Assembly: GCF_018139145.2 (NCBI RefSeq)
Contig: NC_059471.1
Location: forward strand, 100,256,914 to 100,320,913
Direction of reading: 5' to 3'
DNA: 64,000 nucleotides
DNA from: Gymnogyps californianus
Lineage: Eukaryota; Chordata; Aves; Accipitriformes; Cathartidae
Shown here: piece by piece, positions 1 to 11,135 of the stretch
Position numbering within the stretch: the first letter of the stretch is position 1
Layout of the letters: each line of letters opens with the position of its first letter
Position numbers and translations under genes: made by a program
The notes under the pieces: generated by a model
The model's input: only the letters and a program-made list of their open reading frames with translations
Told to the model about the DNA's origin: nothing
Database searches by the model: none

Positions 1-565
1 AATATGATTTTGTGGTAGTTGTTGATAAGTGTTGACTTTGCACTTGTGAGTGCTATGCAGTATGTGATAACACAGGTCTTGTAACTATTCTCCAGACATT
101 CATTACCATTACTTTTTTCTCTACAACTGGACTTAAACTTTTAAGAGATGATCACAAACTTCTGCTGCATCCCAGTGCCAAATTCTGGGTCTGACTGAGT
201 TCTTCATTGCTAGTCAGAGATTGCAAAGCTATGTAAAAATTTAAGAAGGTCAAAATTTGGAAGAGGTGGGAAGGAGAAGGGCTCAAGGGAGAAGGAATAA
301 AGACATACAAAAAAGCGAAAGGAAAAAAGCCCTAGAACTGGATCATAAACACTCCCATATTCGGAACAGTCCATTCCATAGTTCTGGGATGGCTCACTGA
401 AATGTAGGCCGATTTGCAATGTTTAGATGTTGCTGATCACTATTTCCCTTCTCTCTGCCCCTTGCAACTAGCAAATTTATGGTTTTAATTCGGATCCATC
501 TCTTAGCAGATCACAGGGCTCAGAAATGCGTTTCAAAAGAAGCTACAGCAGTTAATACACTAACT
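1..565. other. Non-coding interval, no recognised feature
   Basis: AT-rich single-copy-looking DNA. The only open frames are short (under 70 codons) and have no splice or start context. I see no repeat, RNA gene or regulatory motif worth naming. Confidence 0.5.
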
Positions 566-845
566 TCATAGAATCATAGAATCGTTTAGGTTGGAAAAGA
601 CCTTTAAGATCATTGAGTCCAACCATTAACCTAGCACTGCCAAGTCCACCACTAAACCATATCCCTAAGCACCACATCTACATGTCTTTTAAATAGCTCC
701 AGGGATGGTGACTCAACCACTTCCCTGGACAGCCTGTTCCAATGATTGACAACCCTTTTGGTGAAGAAATTTTTCCTAATATCCAATCTAAACCTCCCTT
801 GGTGCAACTTGAGGCCATTTCCTCTTGTCCTGTCACTTGTTAACT
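566..845 (-). mobile_element. CR1 LINE, 5'-truncated 3' end
   Basis: This is the 3' terminal segment of an avian CR1 non-LTR retrotransposon lying on the minus strand. Its 3' end is at the left, where two CATAGAAT octamers (567-582) are followed by the conserved block that reads, on the minus strand, as the usual CR1 stretch ending in a GATCTTAAAGG-like motif. It is about 280 bp, so it was 5'-truncated and holds no ORF of its own. It belongs to the same subfamily type as the copy at 9.25 kb. The flanks carry TAACTT on both sides (561-566 and 841-846), possibly a target-site duplication. The identification rests on strong recall of the family consensus. Confidence 0.93.
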
Positions 846-846
846 T

Positions 847-2936
847 AACACTACCAAAGCTTTTGCCTGCTGGATATATAAAAAATAATTACAAAGGTAT
901 TCTAAACTGCTATCCAGAAAAGAAATAGTACCCATTATGTATAAGCAACAAACATCTATTATTGTCACGCTGCATCCCAGCAGTGTTTGCTGCAGGAAAT
1001 AGCTTTGCTCTTTCACGAAGTAAGAGGTAACAATAGCAGATATGAAGCCAATATATCTCCAACCAGAATTTAAACTGAAATACGGTATAAAGTCGAAGAA
1101 TTAAAAAAAAAAAAAGACAGACAGAATTAGGAAGAAGTTCTGGCTTCGACTGTTTGCAAAGAGCAGAACTCATGGTTTGTTTGTTGTTTTGTTTTTAATT
1201 ACAGCTGCATTCAGAAGCCAGACTGGTGGGTTTGGGGAGTCACACACACCTCACATCTTAGAAGAGAATTAAGCCGCTGGCTGGTAGGAAAATCAGGTAG
1301 GCCCCTAGAGATGCTGAAGAGAAAAGATGTAGGATATTATCATGAGGGGAAATAATAATAACAAAAGAAACTCGAGGAAGCCTTGCTGGAAATGTATAGG
1401 AATAGTAAATCCTGTCAAGCTGTTACAGAAATAGAATCACAGAAAATATGTGATCTTGTACATGCATTTTAGTCGAAGAGCATTCAAGTCTTTCCGTTAG
1501 CTTCAATGGGTTTGATATCAGACCTTAAATGTAAATTTATTTTAAATAGGCTACTATATAGAAGAGAGAAGTGTGACATACGGCTTCCTTAGTACATCTC
1601 AGGATGACTTCATTACTTAAATCTGTCACCAGAAATCTTTGTATAATCCAGCCTAAACTTTGTTCCTATTTGTGCTACATAATTGTAAGTGCGCAGCCAG
1701 CAGATAGAGGGAAAGTGATCAACTAACATATTCTAGAAACGTCTACAAACATTCCGAATCCTTTTCCTTTATAATGATTTTAAGATGGAGTTTCTCACAT
1801 TTTGCCATAGTGCAAGCACATGGCACTCCTATGGGAGTTTTGCAGCTCCCTGGGGGTAAACATAGCACATTTTCAACAGAGATGGCTGTGTGTCAACCCA
1901 AACATTTACCAGTAGTTGGAGCCTGAGTATTTCTGCTTGACCTTTAATAAAGATCAGCCTGCTTTAGGTCCAAAGCATAGAATTGGGAGTAAATATGAAA
2001 ATATATTTCAAAGCAGATTATTTTAAAATTAATGGCTGTTGCAACCTGCATGGAATGTCAGTCAACAGTGGTCGAGGTGAGCACAGCTGAAATGGTCAAA
2101 TTGGAGGCATAAAAAATGTCTTCTGTTATATTTCCTCACACCAACCAATGAAATATCATAATTCTTTGTAAAAATTCAGAATAAAGTCAGATTTATGCTA
2201 TTGGTACTTTCCCTTAATTAAGTTTTCCATAAACAAGTAGTACAGGATCAGACCCATATCAATTTATGGCAATAAGTCTAACCATTCCATCAGTTTAAAA
2301 GCAAAGCAAAAAATGTTTAGATCAGCTGTTTATACAGATCACTATGATGAAGGAGAAACTGAGAGAGGGGAAAATATATTATGCCTGAAAGAGATATCAT
2401 GGCTCGTAATCATGCTAGACTAGATCCTAGGTAAAGAGGACCTTTTCAGTAGTAAGCAAACATTAGATCAAGCCTAATGAAAAATTCTTTTCTTGAACAG
2501 TAGGCCCATTAAAATGCCACATGACGTGGCTACCAAGTGTGTAGGCAGGGCTACCCCATATGGTTCAAGACAAAGACAAGCTAAGGAGCTGGGCTGTGCA
2601 ATTGGGAAAGGTGAAAGCAAACACTGGCAACTGAAATGACAAGAAATCTTCATTTTGTTCTTGAAAACAAGGTCTCAGGCATCCCCCTTGTGAGTAGAAG
2701 AGGGAGAAAAATCAGGTTTCCCTTTTTGCAAATTACACAGAGGAAGAACTTTAACTTTCTACAACAATTAGATTTCTGGCTTCAGGCTAGCTTTTCATTT
2801 CAGTGAAATCTAAAGTTGAGTGAGGCTGGACCCAAAGCATATATTCTACAGTTCAGCATAGTCACAGTCTAAAGACTGGATTTTGTGGGTTGGCTTCATA
2901 GTCAGTTGAGCGTCATTGGTAAAGGTGCATCATCAG
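847..2936. other. Non-coding interval
   Basis: AT-rich, single-copy-looking sequence. At 1500-1526 it holds a short motif (TCAATGGG followed by TTTGATATCAGACC) resembling one arm of the ancient palindromic repeat seen at 19.77 kb. No supported exon or RNA gene. Confidence 0.4.
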
Positions 2937-3036
2937 AAAAAAAAAAAAAAACCAACAACAAGCCACAAACAAAACAAAACAAAACAAACCACACCAAAAC
3001 AAACAAACAAAAAAAAACCCCACCCCAAAACCCAAA
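2937..3036. repeat. A-rich / (CAAAA)n low-complexity tract
   Basis: A run of about 14 A is followed by irregular CAAAA, CAAA and ACCCC units over about 100 bp. This simple sequence produces a spurious lysine/asparagine/threonine-rich open frame on the plus strand. It could be the decayed tail of a retroposed insertion, but nothing recognisable lies directly upstream. Confidence 0.8.
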
Positions 3037-3529
3037 GCTAAACTTCAAACCTTACTCTCCAGTTGTAACTGTAATTATCAAAGCCATACTCAATAACCTA
3101 GAATTAGCACTTCTACTTAATCCTACACACCGATGTGGGAGGCAAAGAGGAGGAGAACAGTGTAGTTCTGATGCAGCTAGATAAACATGTATTAACGATT
3201 AGTAGAGAGGTCAAAATTAGAACTATTAGAACTAAAAGTTAAAAGAAATTTTTAAAAAGCTCCTCTCCCCAAATAGAAATCTTTATACAAATAACTGGAA
3301 AATAAAATGTTTTACCTTTATATTGCCTGTGAATATTTCCTCTGTACCAATAATCAAGCAACTAATCTTTTATATCCTACCAGCTTCTGGGATTTTGGTC
3401 CATGTGAAAAAACTCTTGTTCAGTGTATGTATAGTTGTTACTTTAACTTAACCCCTATCATGGACCTCTAATGAACTCAGAACAAAACCTAATGAACAGT
3501 ACTGAATATAAGAATTATGAAATCATTTC

Positions 3530-4460
3530 ACAAAATTATAGAAAAAAAAGGATTAGAAGGGACCTCTGGAGGTCTCTAGTCAAACCTCACCAGTGCCAAG
3601 CAGAAGGGAATAATCCCTTCCCTCAACCTGCTTGCTAATTTGTTACTAATGCATCCCAGTATACGTCCAGCCTTCATTTCTGTAAGGGTACACAGCTGAT
3701 CCATGTGCAACCTGCTGTCTGTAAAACCCACAGGTCCTATCCTGCAGTGTTGCTACCTAGCGAGTTGGTTCCCAGCCTGTATTGATGCATGGCTTGCTCT
3801 TCCCCAGGTACAGGACTTTGCGTTTGTCCTTGTTCAACTTCATGAGGTTCCTGATAGCCCATTCCTCTTGCTTGTCTAGATCCCTCTGAGGAACATCCTT
3901 ACCCTCCCTATGTATCAACTGTTCCTTCTAGTTTGGTGTCATCTGGAGGCTGGCTGAGATGCCTTCAGTCCTGTTGCCCAGGTCACTGATGGAGGCATTA
4001 GAGCTGGCCCCAATAAGTATCAACCCCCAAGGAACACCATGAACTGTTAGACTTGAAACTGTAGACCCTTCAAGTTCAAAGGTCTAGCCAATTTTCCACC
4101 TCTCCTTACAGTCTACCCATCCAGTCCATTTGTCCTTGTTTGGTTAGCAGAAGCTATGGGACAGTGTCGAAAGTCTTACTAAAGACTTGCTACTCTCCCC
4201 TCATCCACAGACCCAGCCATTTCATCATAGAAGGCTATCAGATTGGCCAAGCGTGATTTGCCAAGGGATAAATCCAAGCTGACTGTTCCTGATCATGTTC
4301 TTGTTTTTCATGTGTCTGGAAATAGCTTTTTTGAGAATATCCTCCATAGTTTTCCCAAGGACTGAAGAAAAGCTAATCAGCCTGTAGTTCCCTAAATCCA
4401 CCTTCTTATCTTTCTTAAAAGGAAGGTATATCATTTTCCTGTTTACAGTCATAGGGGAAC
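3530..4460 (-). mobile_element. CR1 LINE, old copy with ORF2 reverse-transcriptase remnants
   Basis: Degenerate CR1-type retrotransposon on the minus strand, running from the palm region of ORF2 to near the 3' end. Around 4300-4450 the minus strand still reads DLGNYRLISFSSVLGK and then SRHMKNKN and SQLGF, matching the NYRPVSL...GK and SQHGF motifs of CR1 reverse transcriptase. After frame breaks, FYDEMAG and VDEGR can be recovered. Further on, the catalytic block survives as PDDTKLEG (Asp-Asp codons at 3938-3943), where the family has FADDTKL. The final ~350 bp matches the CR1 C-terminal and 3' region. Several stops and frameshifts make it a pseudogene. The left end decays in an A/T-rich stretch without clear octamers, so the boundaries are approximate. 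Confidence 0.88.
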
Positions 4461-5940
4461 TCCTTATGTAATATTCTTATGTTCACTATTCTCATTTTTA
4501 AATTTCATAATTCCTTCCACTTTGAGTATCCTGGTCTCTTGCTGATAACTTGGCTGATTCTCTGGGTGTAACTTGATTTTCTGTGTGAATAGTCTATCAT
4601 CAGATGATTACTTGGCAACCTTTTCCAAATTTGTGTCATATTTCTAGAAGGGTTATATTTCATTTGTAAAGCTTTCTCCTGCAGAAGTAGGTGTACAGCA
4701 TCCCAGCTCAGAAATGGCTTTGGAATTTTCCTTTATAAAATGTTACCTTTATAAAATTCCTACCCTCACCAAATACTTTAGCTATATTCTTTCTGTGTGC
4801 ATGTGTACTGGAATAGGAAGCTACATAATTTGGAGAAACTTTTAATTCATTTGCAGCAAAACAAAGGTAAATGTTAAAAATGTTCAATCGTTCGCTTGGC
4901 GAATGTCTGTTGTGTGAGTAGCTCTGCACTACTGAAGTCCATGGAGCTATCTGGGCATGTACAGTTATACATAGATGTATAGGAGTTTCGGTTCAGTTAC
5001 TTCTGAGTCCTTACCATGAACTTGTTTTCTTCTGATATTTTCAACTGTATATTTTTGATACTAGTCATACATAAAAAGTAGCTGCTACTTTTGAAGTGAA
5101 TGAGAGTTTTCCTACTCATTTCAATGGGAATAAATTGGAACCCTTAATTAAATTCTGTCACCTATATCAATCTTCGTGGAAGAACTTTAGCATAGTGATA
5201 TTTTCCTGACAGACATACCCTTGTGGGATAATAATTGAAAATGTGAATTAACTGCATTAACTATCACATAATCAGTTTTTTTTTTTCCTAAGACAGTCAT
5301 ATTTCCGATTGACTTACACTGCTACAGTAGTGACTTGAATTAAACTGCTGCCATTTCAGTCCACTAACAAAAGCACAGCAAGAGCGCTACAAGGAATTCT
5401 GAAACAAATATACCCCTGCTCTGCTTTGCTTTTGATCAAACTGTTTTCTCCAGCTTCTTTCTTAGCTCCATGAATACAAGTGTCTCTAGACTATACCCTA
5501 GGCCACCAGAGCTGTTTCAGGTACTGAAATAAACTAAACACTCATTATTTACTCCCCCTCAAGTGGCTGATCTTTCCCTCGCCTTCTTTTCCCCTTGCTC
5601 CTTCTCCTGCTCCTTATATCTGTAGCAAAAAGCATTTTTTCTTCATTCAGTTTATCAAGGCTGCTGAACAAAGCCTTTTATCCCCACTGGGCCTCTGAAA
5701 ATGTGCCATGGTTACCCTCCACACTTGGAGGGACTTCCCACATCCCTCCTGAAGGTGTTCTTCTCTTTTCCTCAATGTATATTAATGAGAAAGCTCAGGG
5801 GTATAAAGGTATATTGAAAAGTGGACCAATTATCCTGTTGTGAGGAGTAGGCAAATTCTAATTTGCCCAGATTAGAAGGGAGTAAACTCCATCCTCTAGT
5901 ACATGCCCTCATCTATACTGAAATGGTTTTCATTTCCCCA
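4461..5940. other. Non-coding interval
   Basis: AT-rich intergenic or intronic sequence. The stretch 5101-5143 (…TTTCAATGGGAATAAATTGG…) again resembles one arm of the ancient palindromic repeat described at 19.77 kb. There is a homopolymer T run near 5278. No supported exon. Confidence 0.4.
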
Positions 5941-6015
5941 CTGGAATGATGTATTCTGTCTCGTACTGGAATGACATATTCTGTCTCCTACTGGAATGAC
6001 ATCTTTTGTCCCCAA
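5941..6015. repeat. Tandem repeat, 25 bp x 3
   Basis: Three consecutive 25-bp units begin with CTGGAATGA at 5941, 5966 and 5991. Units one and two differ at about three positions; the third is more diverged at its right side. It is a small local minisatellite with no coding meaning. Confidence 0.9.
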
Positions 6016-9000
6016 GAGCATGCAGGGGTGAAGTGGTAAGAAGTGCTAAGAAACACTTCAGAGCACTAGCCACAGGCAGAGAGAGTACTCCATTTTCTAA
6101 ATAAAAAGCAATTATAGCCCTTATTAACCTGTACCCCTTCTACAGGCAATGGGACAAGATCAAAGAACACAGTCCTTACTAAAAAAACACAAAGCAGAGT
6201 TTCAGTTTCGGAAACAAAGCAGCGGTGTCAGGACAATGACTGGGAGAGCAATGTTGCAGGGCTCTGTTTATTCTCTCTCAGACTCATCAAAGTTCCTGAG
6301 TGTTCAGATGACACACATTCAGTTTAAAGTCAAATAATGGTTTCTCCTGATTACTAGCACTTTGAACTTTTAAGTAGTATCTCAAAGTGAAGCTCTCCTG
6401 CCTCTAGCAACTCCCACAGAAAGAACATTTCAAGCTTAGCATTGCTACAGTAGATGCAGCACGCAGCATCTTACAGCTCTACATTGTTGACAGTGCCATA
6501 AAAATAAGATGTGATGAAAAGAGATGCAGGCCAAAGTAGTCCTGATTTGCATGCCATGCATTCTCACTGGTGTTGTATGGAATGGATCATATACCAGAGG
6601 ACAGAAGCTCAGAGACTTGCTGAATGAGGCAATCATATACCAGGCAGAAATTGTATCCCTACAGAGCTAGTTCCTCAGCGTGGGTGGGCACATGGGAAGC
6701 TGACCCACAGATGAAATAGAGCGTTTTCCCAGTCTCAGTCAGGTGCTTTGCTGACATAGACGATATAGCTGCTCTGTACTATACTGGCTGGCTCTTAGTG
6801 CCTTCAGTCTAGTGCCATGAATGGAGAACATCAGATTCCAAAAGCTTCCAGCGTGATCTCCACATGCTACTGATGGTCATACAGCTACGCCCACTTGGGG
6901 ATTTCTGAATGTCAGAAGAATGCCATGGTCAACTATTGCAAACGGTCAATATTTGCACCAAACCAGGGCCACAGGAATCTAGTACAAAGTATACAATTAT
7001 GCGTGTTTTTCATCAGGTCACTGAATTAAATCCTTGGGCTACAGCAGTTTATTACATACACAGAGAGATGGACATTTTGCCTGGTATAATTATCCTTTAA
7101 TCCGAATAATCCCTGTTAAAGAACGTCTTTCTCTTAGCTGTCACAAACTGAAGTTGTTCACTTTTATAATGAAATTCAGTGCTCCGTTCCACTGTCACTT
7201 TCCTCATCAAGTAATTCTTGTCTTTCCATGCTGCTGCAGTATTATATAACCAGCCATGTGCAAAAGCTGGATGCAAACCCAGCTTAAGAGCCAAGCTCAA
7301 CACAGGACAGCCACGTTCAGTTATCTATTTGGAGAAAGGTACAAACTCTCAGTTGACCAGTTCCCATTACAAAGTAACAGTGTTCAACTGTCATAAGTGC
7401 GATTCTCCCCTGCCTTGAACTCCAGTGTCACATATATACCTGTGAAAATCAGGATGGGAAAATTTGACAACCACTTTCCAAGAGCATGAACAGCATGCAG
7501 AAACACTAGAGCAGGTCTCCAAAACAGCATTAGCATGAGGTAAAGTAAATCCTCCATCTCAATCAGACTAATTCCCCAAGGTGCAACATTTGTATGTGCA
7601 ACATTTGCACATACAGGGCATGACGCACTGGAGAATCAGGTCTGCTGTTGATAAAAGATAGTAAAATTACAATGAAAAAGAGAAGAATGGTGGGATGGAG
7701 AGAGCAGAGAATGATGTTTTAACAACAGAGTCCAAGAGAACACATTACCTTTGTAAACTTGCTAACATTTCAGTGAAGGAGTTCTATTCTTTCCTTCAGC
7801 AAGGGTGTGAATTTCTCCCGATGTGCCTGAACAGAGATTAAAAGAAAATATAAAGGTCAAATATCATGAGTAGCAATACTGATTACTTATTAAAATCCCA
7901 CTATTCAAGATGCACATAAGGCATTAAGCTCCATTCTGGGCATATAAAGCATGCCACAAAATGCAGTGCAGGGACTGAACTGTGGCTGGGCTACTTTCGG
8001 ATCCAAAAGTTCAATGTGGTGCTGCTCCCTGGATAATTAGTCCTATCAAGAGGCAGGACTTCTTCAGACACAGGCACATCCTCATGCTAACACTGCTACA
8101 CAACTTTTAGAACCAAAGTTAGCAATTCTGTACAACAAAATGTCCTACCATTAATTCACAACAGGATTCAGTGTCTCCCTTACAACAAGAATCTCCCTTA
8201 CAGCAGAATTCATCTAGGCCAACAGATCAGTAAGTCACTAGCCCAGCAGCTCTCAAGAGCTATTAAATACAAGTTTCAGGATGGAGTTTCAAATATAAGG
8301 CATTAACAAGTATCACAATGCACATAACAGAGAGAGATGAACACAGGCAGTTCCACAAGAAGTATCTTGTCTCTCAAATATTTGTCAACCTGCATCACTA
8401 AGGACAGTGACAGATGAGGTCAATGCTTCATCCCAAGCCTTGGACTACATTTGCAAGGGCTGTATTTCCCTTTCCATGAAGGTCAAGAAGGGAAAGATAT
8501 TCAGCACCGGACATGCCACTTAATAGAATTTCATGAAGGAAAGCTGTGAGATAGGGCCATCAGCTCATAAACATTTTAACAGAGGAAACCTCAAAGACAG
8601 AGACGGTAGATGATTGTATAGGTTTTGCAACAGTACCAGTAACAGAATAGGAGGAAGAGGAGGGATAAAGTTGGCTACATCCCTCTTTGGAGACAGGCAG
8701 TTTCCAGCTCCTGAGTAATCATCTGCTGAGATCAGGAACAGAAACATCATCCTGGTAGGCAGAAAAAAATCTATTCCAAATCTATTATGAAATAACTCCT
8801 CAAGAATTCAGAGGATGTGTTACTGCCAAGCAGCCTGAGTCTGAATTGACTAACTGAAAAGTTACTCAGGCGTACCTGTACCACTAACCACACTTCTTAT
8901 TCCAGACACTGATACTACCTTGAATGAACAAATCAAAATTAATTAGGAAGCTCAGAAAGCTGGAGCAAAGGACTTAGGGAAACACAGGGAACATAAGCAT

Positions 9001-9254
9001 CAGGAACATGGTCTTGGCCAGTTCTTTTAGTGAAGGGCCAAGCTCATGAGGGGATAAGAACTAGGGTTCAGACACCCCTGCTCACATGGTATAACTGGGA
9101 TGGAGTGTGGCTTCTTTGACCAGCAGAATGGTGTTCCATGAGGTAGTGATAAGAGGGGTGCCACCCCCTGACAAAGAGAAAGGAAGACCACCTTTGCTTA
9201 TAAACTTCCTCCTGAGGAGGACTTTAACTGCCCTTGAAGGGAAGGATGACAGGA
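6016..9254. other. Non-coding interval
   Basis: About 3.2 kb without a recognised repeat or gene. Scattered open frames of 60-70 codons on both strands (for example 7218-7418 plus and 8565-8750 minus) overlap one another and lack flanking splice signals, so I treat them as chance. Confidence 0.4.
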
Positions 9255-9478
9255 ACTTTCAGGAAAAATTTCTTCACCAAAAGGCTTGTCAAGCATTGGA
9301 ACAGGCTGCCCAGGGAAGTGATTGAGTCACAATCCCTGGAGGTATTTAAAAGACGTGTAGATGTGGCACTTAGGGACATGGTTTAGTAGTGGAATTGGTA
9401 GTGTTAGCTTAACGGTTGGACTCGATGATCTTAAGGGTCTTTTCTAACCGAAATGATTCTAGGATTCTAGGATTCTAG
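9255..9478 (+). mobile_element. CR1 LINE, 5'-truncated 3' end
   Basis: Short CR1 3' fragment on the plus strand. It starts near AGGAAAAATTTCTTCACC, continues through the conserved GGAACAGGCTGCCCAGGG and GTTGGACTCGATGATC blocks, and ends in three ATTCTAGG-type octamers at 9456-9478. The usual octamer is ATTCTATG; all units here carry AG instead of TG, so the tail variant was probably templated before insertion or homogenised. No ORF is preserved beyond a short piece of the C-terminal coding end. It matches the minus-strand copy at 566-845 closely. Confidence 0.94.
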
Positions 9479-10280
9479 ATATGTGTAAACACCAGTGACT
9501 TCAACAAGGACCTAAAATCAAAGGCATGCATAGGGCCATTCATGAAAAGGTCATAAAAGGGATGAAGTGAATGAGTGAGTCAATCCATTGAACAAGTCCG
9601 ATTATTTCCCTTTTATTTCCTGTCTTTCTTGCATTAGCACAGACATCTTACTTGATGATTGAGATAACAAGTTAACTGGTGCAACAGAGGCTTGAAGAGA
9701 TGGCTGACACAGTAGGTTTGTCCAGTGCTTATCCAGCCATATTATGTATAGGGAGGGACTAGACACAAGTGTCCAGGTAATGATAGAAGAGGAAAGGAGC
9801 AAGGTGCTAATATATGGTGCTAATATATTGGGGATTTAAAACAGGTCACTGAACTAGAAGGATCAGTGGATTAATTCTTTTGTGGGTAATTAGAAGAATC
9901 ACTCAGACTGCAGGAGCTGTTGATCATAGGGTTTGGGGGGATTTTTTTAGAAAACTACAGCAGTTAAGGAAAGCTGTCCTTCAGAGAAAGGGCACACACC
10001 CACACAGGCGCGCGCACACACACAGAGGAATCCAGCTGAAGTATAAGAAATGTAGTAAGAGATCAGCTGAGCTAACTTGTGAATTTCACATTGACCTTAC
10101 AAGAAGGAAGCATACACAAACTATCTCATAGCATTGAAGATAATTGCTGAAGGAAATAGGGGCTATCTCTGGAAGCCAAGAAACAAAAAGAAATTCAGCT
10201 TGCAAGAGGCATCAGTGATAGCAAGAAATTAATCTGTAAGTAGATTAGTAGTAAGAGGAAACTCTGGGAGATTCTTGGCC
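9479..10280. other. Non-coding interval with short CA/GC-rich tract
   Basis: Mostly AT-rich sequence. Positions 9993-10025 hold an imperfect CA-rich microsatellite interrupted by GGCGCGCGC. The segment just before 10280 may be the more decayed 5' continuation of the retrotransposon relic that follows, but I could not align it. Confidence 0.4.
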
Positions 10281-11135
10281 CACTTCTCAACAGGAAGGAA
10301 AGATACAGATGATACTTAGTAGGATAAAGAGTATTTAATGCATTTTTTGCGTCAGCTTTCACTGGAAAAGCCTGTGGTGAGCAAGGGACTAGTACTGTTC
10401 AAACCAAGAAGGAAGATCTTACCCTGTAACTGGAAAGGTACAGGCTACAGTGTACATAAAGCTACATGTTTTCAAATCAATTAAACCTGAAGAATACATT
10501 AAAGGACTGTCTGAGACAACATCAAAGCTACCTAAGAATTCATAGAGAATGAGGGAAATGCTAGCATTGGAAAGAGCAAGTGTGGTGGCCGCGTTTAACA
10601 AGAAGGATGTTTGGCAGAAAAAGGAAGAGAAACTGGTGAATTATGGACCACTCACCTTAAGCTCTTTAAAAAATAAAAACTGCTTTAGGCACCAGAAAAT
10701 ATAAGCTGAGAGATGCCAAAATGGTTTTATCAACAGCACATTGCATCAAGCCAGTCTAATTTCATTCCACAGTAGATCAACACAGACTAAGAAAGAAGCT
10801 AAGAAGGTCATATATTTTGATTTTATTAAGACATTACACCATCTGCCACAGTATTCTAATAAGGAAGCAGTGAAACTTGGTCTAGAAGAAATTACCTAGT
10901 CATAGTTACAAAACTAGTTGTAAAAGTGCGCCAGGGAAGAGTGGTCAGTGGTTCATTGACAGTGTGGAAGGTTGTGTCAAGTTGGGTCTGTAGAATGTCC
11001 AATTCTGTCTTAGATGCATTGATGCTCTGAATGATGGAATTAACTGCGCTTGTAAAGTATGCAAGTATTTTAGAGGATAAGATTAGCATTCAAAATGATC
11101 TTGACAAAGTGAAGAAAAGGTCTGAAAGACCAGAT
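10281..11135 (+). mobile_element. CR1-like LINE, highly decayed ORF2 relic
   Basis: An old non-LTR retrotransposon fragment on the plus strand, recognisable only at protein level. NAFFASAFTG (10337-10366) is the conserved segment ahead of the reverse-transcriptase domain in CR1-type ORF2. NYGPLTLSS (10639-10665) corresponds to NYRPVSLTS. YFDFIKTLHHLP (10813-10848) corresponds to motif A, (V)YLDFSKAFDTV; its first Asp is kept and the second is replaced by His. Numerous stops and frameshifts separate these blocks, and the 3' tail and octamers are not visible. The copy is inactive and clearly older than the other CR1 fragments here. The exact subfamily is unresolved. Confidence 0.75.

Noticed and set aside
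3037..3180. Possible nuclear mitochondrial fragment
   Set aside because: C/A-rich wording resembles light-strand mitochondrial sequence, but no continuous mitochondrial gene could be recognised.
2885..3184. 99-codon plus-strand frame, Lys/Thr/Asn-rich
   Set aside because: Produced by the A-rich and CAAAA simple repeat.
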